Shown here one piece after another: positions 1-5,167 of a stretch of DNA of 6,714 nucleotides. Each line of letters begins with the position of its first letter. The stretch's first letter is position 1. A program made the translations under genes and the position numbers. Source of the stretch: Planctomycetaceae bacterium UBA969 (GTDB lineage Bacteria; Planctomycetota; Planctomycetia; Gemmatales; Gemmataceae); assembly GCA_002303765.1 (NCBI GenBank), contig DBCB01000101.1:11453-18166 (forward strand), read 5' to 3'. The notes beneath the pieces were generated by a model, which worked only from the letters and a program-made list of their open reading frames with translations, had not been told where the DNA came from and made no database searches.

Positions 1-445
1 TAATGTTGGCGGGAAGCCAAGCATAATCTGTGGTCATGATAGCGCCTGCGGTATCTTCGGGGAAATTTACCAGAGAAGCAATATCCCTGCGTTCTGCATC
101 ATCAATCAGCCTTAAAATCGCCTCGGTTACGGTGGGATCTAAGTGCCTTAGAAGAGCAGCGCGATCATCATGCGACATGCGTTCGATAAGCTTTGCCATA
201 TGAGGCCTGCCCACACCCTTAACTAGTCGAACTTGTTCTTCGGTGGGAAGGTAGGAAAAGATCTCGGCTTGATTGTCGATCGGGGTTTCTTGAAGGAAGC
301 GCCAAGTATCTTCAACCTTGAAGTTTCCATCTAAAGCCTCTGCAATGGTTGCAGGGTGCAATGCTTCTGAAAATTCCCGCATGGTTTCGGGGTCATTGCT
401 TCTGATGCAATACTCTATTTCAGGAGTAAAAAGGGGGTGAGGCAT
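1..445 (-). CDS. mgtE: MgtE-type magnesium transporter, N-terminal part (truncated by window edge)
   Basis: I translated this reading frame by hand; it is open from the ATG at 445 to the left edge (148 codons) and lacks its C-terminal portion only because the window ends. The product starts MPHPLFTPEIEYCI. Residues about 25-130 have the repetitive helical pattern of the MgtE N-terminal domain (for example YLPTEEQVRLV and MSHDDRAALLRHLDP). They are followed by NFPEDTAGAIMT, the typical junction where the first CBS domain begins. In the family these cytoplasmic domains sense Mg2+ and gate a C-terminal five-helix membrane channel, which would lie outside this window. An in-frame TAG two codons upstream of the ATG fixes the start. 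The Shine-Dalgarno site is weak (GGGA about 7 bases upstream). The gene begins 30 bases after panC on the same strand and is probably co-transcribed with it. Family assignment is firm; whether the rest of the gene is intact is unknown. Confidence 0.88.
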   Translation of the reverse strand, partial: MPHPLFTPEIEYCIRSNDPETMREFSEALHPATIAEALDGNFKVEDTWRFLQETPIDNQAEIFSYLPTEEQVRLVKGVGRPHMAKLIERMSHDDRAALLRHLDPTVTEAILRLIDDAERRDIASLVNFPEDTAGAIMTTDYAWLPANI

Positions 446-475
446 ATTCTATTCCCGTTTATTATGGCGACCTTT

Positions 476-1339
476 TCAGGCGGAGGTATTAATAATTATG
501 TTATCAATCAATCTGGTATTACCCAACTTTAATGCAACGGCAACTAAAACTAAACCATTCATTTTTTCCAGAACTTCCAACGAGTCGGCATTCACTATTT
601 CTACATAATCGATCACGCCATTTGGTATGGCTTCAAGTCGCTTTAACAAATCCATTCGATATTGAGCAATTGATTCATGTTTTCTTAAAGCTACATCTTC
701 CTTTAATAAACACAAACCTTTGTAAATCAAAGGTGCAACCGATCTTTGTTCGTTTGAAAGATAGCGGTTGCGCGAACTCATCGCTAATCCATCAGGTTCT
801 CTTAGTGTTGGGCAAATCACCACTTCGATTGGTAAATCAAGATCACGAGCCATCCTTTTAATCACTAATGCCTGCTGGGCATCTTTTTGGCCCAGATAGG
901 CAGCATCGGGTTGTACCTGACCGAATAATTTCATTACTACTGTGGTAACACCTTTAAAATGGCCCGGTCTACTTTTGCCACACAAGTTGTTGGTGAGCCC
1001 ATTCACCTCTACAACTGTTGCAAAACCTGTGGGATACATTTCTTCGACAGAAGGATTAAAGACAAGGCTCACCCCGGCATCGGTGCATAGTTTGAGGTCA
1101 TCCTGCAAAGGCCGTGGATAGCGGTGAAAATCTTCGTTTGGGCCGAACTGCATTGGGTTGACAAAGATTGAAACCACAACAAAATCGCATTGCTTCCGAG
1201 CTTCGTGGACCAAGCTGATGTGCCCTTCATGCAGGGCACCCATGGTAGGGACAAACCCAATTTTGCTACCCGATTTCTTGGCGCAAGACACGATCGTTCT
1301 CAATTGTTCAATCGTGGTCGCAGTTTGCATTTCAGCCAT
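476..1339 (-). CDS. panC: Pantothenate synthetase (pantoate--beta-alanine ligase)
   Basis: This cytoplasmic enzyme joins pantoate and beta-alanine with ATP, through a pantoyl-adenylate, to make pantothenate, the precursor of coenzyme A. At 287 residues it has the usual family length. Visible signatures are FVPTMGALHEGH (residues 29-40), which holds the HxGH nucleotide-binding pair His37/His40; VSIFVNPMQFGPNED (56-70); GKSRPGHFKGV (121-131); YLGQKDAQQ (148-156); and REPDGLAMSSRNRYLS (180-195), where MSSRN is the KMSKS-like loop. The ATG at 1339 is preferred over the ATG three codons later because a GGAG Shine-Dalgarno site at 1347-1350 sits 7 bases upstream of it. The first 8 bases overlap the end of the upstream CYTH gene, so the two are probably translationally coupled. 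The stop is TGA, which shows that TGA still terminates in this genome. No panB or panD is nearby. Confidence 0.97.
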   Translation of the reverse strand: MAEMQTATTIEQLRTIVSCAKKSGSKIGFVPTMGALHEGHISLVHEARKQCDFVVVSIFVNPMQFGPNEDFHRYPRPLQDDLKLCTDAGVSLVFNPSVEEMYPTGFATVVEVNGLTNNLCGKSRPGHFKGVTTVVMKLFGQVQPDAAYLGQKDAQQALVIKRMARDLDLPIEVVICPTLREPDGLAMSSRNRYLSNEQRSVAPLIYKGLCLLKEDVALRKHESIAQYRMDLLKRLEAIPNGVIDYVEIVNADSLEVLEKMNGLVLVAVALKLGNTRLIDNIIINTSA

Positions 1340-1886
1340 TCATTTTCTCCAGAACCAACCTGAGGTAGGATTTGGGCTGTACTTGTTTCAATCCCAATTC
1401 CTCTGAGAGTTTTTGCACTACTGCAATCGCTCGTGCAGAGTCTTGTTCTTCTGCAACAATTTCAACTTCTGCATGTAGCCCGAGGGTTTCCACTTCATCA
1501 AGGCTAAAGGCGATGTCAAAGCCCTCAATGTTTAAACTATAGGTTCTTCTTCTTTTGCTTACCCTTGCAACAAACTTGTATCCCAAAGCTAGGAATACTT
1601 TAAGGTGATCCTGAAACCCGATCTCTCCCGTAGGGATGGGCACTTCGATTTCTTCACGCATTTTAACTTTGGAATCTAGCTTTGGCCCCTTATAGGTAAG
1701 AAAGTTCGAATCACCTATTCTTCGGATTCGAAATGCTTCGCCAGTCTTTGCAAAATCTCGATCGGGAGCATTTAGATAATGATCCACTTCGTACTCTTCT
1801 TTTGCCAATTGCACATTTCTTGAAGCCAATTTCTTCTCAAGTTCTTGAAACGATGCCACTTCAAACTTTTGTTCAATTTCAAGCAT
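1332..1886 (-). CDS. CYTH-domain protein, class IV adenylate cyclase (CyaB)-like / triphosphatase-like
   Basis: This is a 184-residue member of the CYTH superfamily, whose tunnel-shaped beta barrel binds triphosphates and divalent metal. The diagnostic N-terminal ExExK motif is present as EIEQK (Glu3, Glu5, Lys7). The expected charged barrel strands follow: FRIRR (52-56), LTYKGP (63-68), KMREEIEV (75-82), KRRRTY (111-116), DEVETLG (130-136), HAEVEI (138-143) and PKSYLRLVLE (171-180). Length and motif order match the bacterial CyaB-like group. Named members include the class IV adenylate cyclases and thiamine- or inorganic-triphosphatases; sequence alone does not say whether this one makes cAMP or hydrolyses a triphosphate. 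It heads a leftward group with panC (8-base overlap) and mgtE. The ATG at 1886 has AAGGA about 10 bases upstream, a slightly long spacing. The stop is TGA. Confidence 0.88.
   Translation of the reverse strand: MLEIEQKFEVASFQELEKKLASRNVQLAKEEYEVDHYLNAPDRDFAKTGEAFRIRRIGDSNFLTYKGPKLDSKVKMREEIEVPIPTGEIGFQDHLKVFLALGYKFVARVSKRRRTYSLNIEGFDIAFSLDEVETLGLHAEVEIVAEEQDSARAIAVVQKLSEELGLKQVQPKSYLRLVLEKMNG
1347..1350 (-). promoter_or_regulatory. Ribosome binding site of panC
   Basis: GGAG on the minus strand, 7 bases before the ATG at 1339 and inside the last codons of the upstream CYTH gene. It decides between two nearby in-frame ATGs (1339 and 1330) in favour of 1339. Confidence 0.7.
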
Positions 1887-1983
1887 GGGTTTATTTTCCT
1901 TAATGCTGAGTTATTTCACTCTTTCCTTTGTACAATAAAAGTGTCTTTTTATGCAACCGGGTAACTCATAAGGGGTCCTAGTT
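1887..1983. promoter_or_regulatory. Divergent intergenic region between CYTH gene and Rieske gene
   Basis: These 97 bases lie between two genes that point away from each other, so they should hold promoters for both directions. Rightward, TACAAT at 1931-1936 resembles a -10 box, but I see no good -35 at the right distance. AAGGGG at 1970-1975, 8 bases before the ATG at 1984, is a good Shine-Dalgarno site for the Rieske gene. Leftward I can only see AAGGA before the CYTH start. The 8-base palindrome TTGTACAA (1928-1935) overlaps the possible -10 box but is too short to call an operator. Confidence 0.45.
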
Positions 1984-2313
1984 ATGTCGAAACTTCACAA
2001 GGTGTGCAAAGTCAGCGAACTTCCCGAAGGCCAGGTTCATACTATCGAAGTTGAAGAAAAGGTTGTGGGCGTCTATCATCAGCAAGGAAAATACTTTGCA
2101 ATTGATGATTTTTGCCCACACATGGGTGCTTCCCTTAGTGGTGGCCATGTGGAAGATGGTACGGTTACCTGCCCTTGGCATGCTTGGCGTTTCCGCTTAT
2201 GCGATGGTGCTTGGGCCGATAATCCAAGATTAAAAGTTGGTTGCTACAATGTGTCTGTGGTGGATGATGAGATTTTTCTAGAGACTCCCGCAAACAACCA
2301 GCCTAAAAAATAA
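1984..2313 (+). CDS. Rieske-type [2Fe-2S] ferredoxin, small soluble
   Basis: This 109-residue protein is a single Rieske domain with no signal peptide or membrane helix, so it should be a cytoplasmic electron carrier. The two cluster-binding motifs are complete: FCPHMGASL gives Cys44 and His46, and CPWHAWRF gives Cys63 and His66, in the CxH...CxxH pattern that ligates one iron by two cysteines and the other by two histidines. The size and layout match ferredoxin components of ring-hydroxylating dioxygenases and NirD-like small subunits. No oxygenase, nitrite reductase or ferredoxin reductase gene is visible here, so its partner is unknown. The start has AAGGGG 8 bases upstream. It ends 57 bases before the selenoprotein gene on the same strand, without a clear terminator between, so the two may be co-transcribed. 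Cys73, just after the second motif (RLCDG), is an additional cysteine not needed for the cluster. Confidence 0.93.
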   Translation: MSKLHKVCKVSELPEGQVHTIEVEEKVVGVYHQQGKYFAIDDFCPHMGASLSGGHVEDGTVTCPWHAWRFRLCDGAWADNPRLKVGCYNVSVVDDEIFLETPANNQPKK

Positions 2314-2358
2314 GCAATCAGTTGGAACCAGCTCTAGATAATGGCCTATAGTATAGAA

Positions 2359-2365
2359 AAGGAGA
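2359..2365 (+). promoter_or_regulatory. Ribosome binding site of the selenoprotein gene
   Basis: AAGGAGA ends 5 bases before the ATG at 2371 (GGAG to ATG spacing of 6). This near-ideal site supports translation from 2371, upstream of the in-frame TGA, rather than from a later TTG at 2500 that has no comparable site. Confidence 0.75.
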
Positions 2366-2370
2366 AAATC

Positions 2371-2721
2371 ATGACTGTAAAAATCGCTTGGCAGTACCAT
2401 CGCAAAGGGTGAACAACCTGCAAAAAAGCTCAGGAGTTTCTTGAGCCAATCAGCCATACCATTACTGAAACTATTGATGCTTCTAAAACCAAAATAGGTT
2501 TGAAAGAAGCATTGGTGATAACCCAAAAAGCCAGCACAATCATAGCTGCTAAGGGCAGTAAAATTACCACTTTGGATTTAAAAAAAGATAAGCCAACCAA
2601 TGAAGATATTGCTGCGCTAATCATGGGCCCAACAGGCAACCTTCGAGCGCCCACCCTTTTGGTAGGTAGCACCCTTTACATTGGGTTTAATGAAGAAGCG
2701 TATAAGAAGATGGGTTCTTAG
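2371..2721 (+). CDS. Selenocysteine-containing ArsC/Spx-like thioredoxin-fold protein (TGA at codon 14 read as Sec)
   Basis: Read through the TGA at 2410-2412, the frame encodes 116 residues beginning MTVKIAWQYHRKG-Sec-TTCKKAQEFLE. The ArsC/Spx family (glutaredoxin-like, thioredoxin fold) has its redox motif as CxxC or CxxS after the first strand, followed by a basic helix start (C-T-S-C-R-K-A in Spx). Here Sec14-T-T-Cys17-K-K-A matches it, with Sec in place of the N-terminal nucleophilic cysteine. The C-terminal part NLRAPTLLVG...YIGFNEEAYKK has the Pro-Thr and GFNEE features of ArsC-related proteins. A strong Shine-Dalgarno site precedes the ATG, the frame stays open for 102 further sense codons after the TGA, and a SECIS-like hairpin lies just downstream. 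TGA is a normal stop for panC and the CYTH gene here, so genome-wide reassignment is unlikely. The likely role is a thiol/selenol oxidoreductase; the substrate (arsenate, disulfide or other) is not determinable. The TAG stop overlaps the convergent hglS stop by 4 bases. The main alternative is a nonsense mutation or sequencing error of a TGC/TGT codon. Confidence 0.87.
2410..2412 (+). other. In-frame TGA recoded as selenocysteine (codon 14)
   Basis: This TGA is the only stop in the 117-codon frame before the terminal TAG. It sits at the position where ArsC/Spx relatives have the catalytic cysteine, three residues before Cys17, giving a UxxC redox pair. A Cys codon (TGT or TGC) differs from TGA by one base, which is the usual evolutionary relationship between Sec and Cys forms. 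Confidence 0.85.
2428..2446 (+). promoter_or_regulatory. Bacterial SECIS-like hairpin for selenocysteine insertion
   Basis: GCTCAGGA (2428-2435) pairs with TTTTGAGC-type bases at 2439-2446 (TCTTGAGC): five Watson-Crick pairs, one G-U, then G-C and A-U, closing a 3-base loop G-U-U at 2436-2438. The loop G lies 24 bases after the last base of the TGA. Bacterial SECIS elements known to bind SelB have a short stem, a small apical loop with a G at or near its first position (often followed by U), and lie inside the coding region a couple of dozen bases after the UGA; this hairpin meets all three. A further weak lower helix is possible between GGGTGA (2407-2412) and TCAGCC (2450-2455), with one G-G mismatch. 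The folding was judged by eye only. Confidence 0.72.
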
Positions 2722-3671
2722 GTCCCAATTTTCGTCATGTCGAAAAGGTTGGTAGCTTGCGGCCCTAAGAATCCTTCGTAGCGCAATAGTTTTCCTGTTC
2801 CTAAATCCTTGAATGTATCCCGTTGCGCTAACTCGAAGTAAGCGTATGTCCAAGGCATAGTGGTTAACTTGCCGTTTTCTAATACCGGCACATCAATTAC
2901 GACCGCTTCGGTAGCTGTCTGCCTAAGCTTGCTGCCCTTTGCACCTTCAATTTCTTTTTTCATGGGCACGCCCGAATTCAATAAGGCCCTTGATGTTTTT
3001 TCTATGTCATCTAAGGCGGGCACCTTATGCGAGTTGATCAGCGAGGTAAAGTGATTCACATTGTAGCCATGTACTAAAACCCAGGCAGCATACTGGGAAT
3101 CTAGATTAAGTTCGAGTAGGTCGGATTTTTCGGGTAGATGCCAGGGAAGTTCGTGGAAGAATTCAACTGCCTCATCCAGAAGCGATTCTCGTGAGGTTTC
3201 TGATTTTGTTTCAAGGTGATGAAGGTCTGCGAGGAAAGATTCAGGAAGGTTGGTGCGGTGCGTTTTAAGTGCGCCATGAATGATGTGCTTGGAAGAGGGC
3301 TTCAATTCCCAAGTACGCAATTCGGAGATGAAAACTTTGGGGAATGTGGGTTGTGGGTGTTGGAAATAAATAGCGTTTAGGTGTTTGTCTTCAAAGTTGT
3401 AACAATCAGCAGAACGATAGCCCAAAGCTTCAAAAATGCGTGAGATGGAAGAGATACCAGCTAGGGGGTTTTGGCTGCAGAAAGTTCGTAGGGCAATATG
3501 ATCGTTAAAGAACGATGCGCCAGATTCTTGAATTAATGTTTCGTAGTTTTTCACATAGCTGACCCGAGATCGATATTTTTCCCACAATTGATCAAATAGG
3601 TTTAGAACAAATCGTTCGGATGCATTTTTAGAATGCAAAGCGTGGTGTGGACCAAGGTTGGTGGTATGCAT
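2718..3671 (-). CDS. hglS: DUF1338 / HglS-type 2-oxoadipate dioxygenase/decarboxylase
   Basis: The 317-residue product belongs to the DUF1338 family of non-haem Fe(II) enzymes. Its characterised member, Pseudomonas putida HglS, converts 2-oxoadipate and O2 to D-2-hydroxyglutarate in lysine catabolism. Matching landmarks are NDHIALRTF (residues 56-64), which gives the first metal histidine (His58) and the substrate arginine four residues later (Arg62); VHGYNVNHFT (200-209), with a second metal histidine most likely His207; and YAYFELAQRD (276-285), with metal glutamate Glu280. The LRQTATEAV (249-257) and GFLGPQATNLFDMTK (300-314) blocks are also typical. It is clearly shorter than P. putida HglS (about 464 residues), so it is the compact form of the family. 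No signal peptide is seen. The ATG at 3671 has AGGGG 6 bases upstream. It is divergent from the aminotransferase-ALDH7 pair, whose product leads to its expected substrate, which strengthens the functional call. Its TAA stop overlaps the TAG of the selenoprotein gene. Confidence 0.85.
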   Translation of the reverse strand: MHTTNLGPHHALHSKNASERFVLNLFDQLWEKYRSRVSYVKNYETLIQESGASFFNDHIALRTFCSQNPLAGISSISRIFEALGYRSADCYNFEDKHLNAIYFQHPQPTFPKVFISELRTWELKPSSKHIIHGALKTHRTNLPESFLADLHHLETKSETSRESLLDEAVEFFHELPWHLPEKSDLLELNLDSQYAAWVLVHGYNVNHFTSLINSHKVPALDDIEKTSRALLNSGVPMKKEIEGAKGSKLRQTATEAVVIDVPVLENGKLTTMPWTYAYFELAQRDTFKDLGTGKLLRYEGFLGPQATNLFDMTKIGT

Positions 3672-3726
3672 GTGATGCCCCTGAAATCTTAGGAATTGAT
3701 CAAGTCGCTATGGCGTTCTAATTTAT

Positions 3727-3756
3727 TTTATACCTTTGAAGGCTCAAAAGGTTCAA
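3727..3756 (-). promoter_or_regulatory. Predicted sigma70-type promoter of hglS
   Basis: On the minus strand, TTGAAC (plus 3756-3751; first four bases match TTGACA) is followed after 18 bases by TATAAA (plus 3732-3727; five of six match TATAAT). Transcription would start near 3720, leaving a leader of about 50 bases before the hglS ATG at 3671. The call rests on box similarity and spacing only. Confidence 0.5.
3732..3752. repeat. Imperfect inverted repeat in the hglS promoter, candidate operator
   Basis: The arms ACCTTTGA (3732-3739) and TCAAAAGGT (3744-3752) are complementary except for one bulged A, around a 4-base centre AGGC. The repeat occupies nearly the whole spacer between the -35 and -10 boxes of the predicted hglS promoter, where a bound dimeric repressor would block polymerase. 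The regulator is unknown, and no regulator gene is in the window. Confidence 0.45.
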
Positions 3757-3819
3757 TGAAGTATAGAATTAATTAGACAAATTAGTGCTTGATGTAAGTC
3801 CCTCTTAAGGAGCCCTGCC

Positions 3820-5163
3820 ATGACTTACCAAGAGTTGATTCAAATTCCGATGATAAAAACCATGCTTCCCGGGCCTAATGCAAGCCGGATTATTGCTCAG
3901 GATGAGGAATACACCTCGCCTTCGTACACAAGATTTTATCCGCTAGTAGTTAGGCGCGGAAAAGGCGCAATCATAGAAGATGTGGATGGGAACTTGTTCC
4001 TTGATTTCACCTCAGGTATTGCGGTTTGCTCTACGGGCCATTGTCATCCACGAATTGTGGATGCTATAAAAAAGCAATCAGAACTTCTTCTGCATATGTC
4101 GGGGACAGATTTTTATTACTCCCCCCAGGCAGACCTTGCGAAAAAGCTCGCTCTTTTAGCCCCCGGTACTTCCCCGAAAAAAGTATTCTTCGCAAACTCA
4201 GGGACCGAAAGTGTCGAAGCAGCTTTTAAACTTGCACGCTATCACACCAAACGAAAACAAATCATTTCGTTCTTTGGTGGATTCCATGGCAGAACCATGG
4301 GCTCGCTTTCGCTGACCGCTAGTAAGACCATTCAGCGCAAAGGGTTTGATCCCCTAATCCCATGCGTTAGCCATGCACCTTTTGGAAATTGCTACCGGTG
4401 CCCGGTGAACAAGACCTTTGGAACTTGCGGAATTGCTTGTGTTGAGAGCATTGAAAAACAATTGTTCAGGCACACGGTGTCGCCTGATGAAGTAGCAGCA
4501 TTTATTGTGGAACCCATACAGGGTGAGGGAGGTTATGTAGTGCCTCCGTTGGAGTTTCATCGTGATTTGAAGGCCCTTGCAGAGAAACATGGCATACTTT
4601 ACATCGCTGATGAGGTGCAATCTGGGATGGGTCGCACGGGAAAAATGTTTGCCATAGAGCATTATGGGATCGAGCCAGACATCATCTGCTTGGCGAAGGG
4701 TATAGCCTCGGGCTTGCCTTTGGGCGCGATGATTGCAAAAGCTGAAATCATGGATTGGCCCAAAGGTTCGCATGCAAGTACTTTTGGAGGCAACCCCGTG
4801 GCATGTGTTGCTGCGTTGGAAACTATTGCGTTATTGGAAGAAGGGTTGATGAATAACGCTCAACATGTGGGAGAATTCTTGTTTGAATTGTTACTTGCCC
4901 TTAAAGATAAACATGGGTTGATAGGGGATGTAAGGGGCAAAGGCTTGATGCTTGCTATTGATCTGGTCAAGAATCGTGAAAGCAAAGAACCAGCAGGCGT
5001 TGAAAGAGATGCGATCGTTCAGGCCTGCTTTAAAAAAGGTTTGTTGTTATTGGGATGCGGGTTGAGTGGCATTCGCTTCTGTCCGCCTTTGATAATCAAA
5101 GATCATGAAGCAGCTACTGCGGTTAGAATTCTCGATGAAGTTTTGTCTGAGTTAAAAGGATAG
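3820..5163 (+). CDS. Class III PLP-dependent omega-aminotransferase, probable L-lysine 6-aminotransferase
   Basis: The 447-residue product is a fold-type I, class III aminotransferase of the acetylornithine/4-aminobutyrate type. Visible are the phosphate-binding NSGTESVEAA (126-135), GGFHGRT (153-159) for the aromatic stacking on PLP, VEPIQGEGG (230-238), IADEVQSGMGRTG (262-274) with Asp264 contacting the pyridine nitrogen, and LAKGIASGLPLGA (291-303) with Lys293 as the PLP lysine. An insertion at 191-207 carries four cysteines (CxxC...CxxxC) and resembles the subgroup that includes archaeal ornithine/lysine omega-aminotransferases. General homology would equally allow ornithine or 4-aminobutyrate as donor. 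The ALDH7 gene 4 bases downstream and the divergent hglS favour lysine, giving aminoadipate semialdehyde with 2-oxoglutarate as acceptor; this is inference. AAGGAG 7 bases before the ATG supports the start. It is cytoplasmic. Confidence 0.85.
   Translation: MTYQELIQIPMIKTMLPGPNASRIIAQDEEYTSPSYTRFYPLVVRRGKGAIIEDVDGNLFLDFTSGIAVCSTGHCHPRIVDAIKKQSELLLHMSGTDFYYSPQADLAKKLALLAPGTSPKKVFFANSGTESVEAAFKLARYHTKRKQIISFFGGFHGRTMGSLSLTASKTIQRKGFDPLIPCVSHAPFGNCYRCPVNKTFGTCGIACVESIEKQLFRHTVSPDEVAAFIVEPIQGEGGYVVPPLEFHRDLKALAEKHGILYIADEVQSGMGRTGKMFAIEHYGIEPDIICLAKGIASGLPLGAMIAKAEIMDWPKGSHASTFGGNPVACVAALETIALLEEGLMNNAQHVGEFLFELLLALKDKHGLIGDVRGKGLMLAIDLVKNRESKEPAGVERDAIVQACFKKGLLLLGCGLSGIRFCPPLIIKDHEAATAVRILDEVLSELKG
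5154..5160 (+). promoter_or_regulatory. Ribosome binding site of the ALDH7 gene
   Basis: AAAAGGA lies inside the last codons of the aminotransferase gene, 7 bases before the ATG at 5168. Together with the 4-base gap between the genes, it indicates one transcript and coupled translation. Confidence 0.65.
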
Positions 5164-5167
5164 ATTA

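Larger units (their letters stand above)
3672..3819. promoter_or_regulatory. Divergent control region of the lysine-degradation genes
   Basis: This 148-base AT-rich stretch separates hglS from the aminotransferase-ALDH7 pair. It holds a recognisable leftward promoter with an embedded inverted repeat, and the ribosome binding sites of both flanking genes (AGGGG for hglS; AAGGAG at 3807-3812, 7 bases before the ATG at 3820). A rightward -10 candidate is TAGAAT at 3764-3769, but no convincing -35 box accompanies it. No small ORF or RNA gene is apparent. Confidence 0.6.

Noticed and set aside
532..861. 109-codon open frame on the plus strand
   Set aside because: It is antisense to panC, which is unmistakable by motif, and there is no supporting start site or protein similarity.
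1928..1935. Palindrome TTGTACAA in the CYTH/Rieske intergenic region as an operator
   Set aside because: It is only 8 bases and extends poorly on either side, so it may be chance in AT-rich DNA; noted only within the intergenic entry.
2421..2446. Programmed frameshift at the run of six A followed by a hairpin
   Set aside because: The protein frame before and after the site is the same, so no shift is needed; the hairpin is better explained as a SECIS element.
2500..2721. A separate short gene starting at TTG 2500
   Set aside because: It is in the same frame as the ATG at 2371, lacks a good ribosome binding site, and would lose the redox motif and first strand of the ArsC-like fold; it is the tail of the selenoprotein gene.
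2371..2721. Pseudogene or reassigned TGA (Trp) as explanation for the in-frame TGA
   Set aside because: The frame is otherwise intact with a family-typical sequence on both sides, the TGA sits at the catalytic Cys position and has a SECIS-like hairpin, and TGA acts as the stop of panC and the CYTH gene. A sequencing error remains possible but less likely.
4354..4773. 139-codon open frame on the minus strand
   Set aside because: It lies entirely inside the aminotransferase gene, opposite conserved motifs, and its translation has no recognisable protein character.
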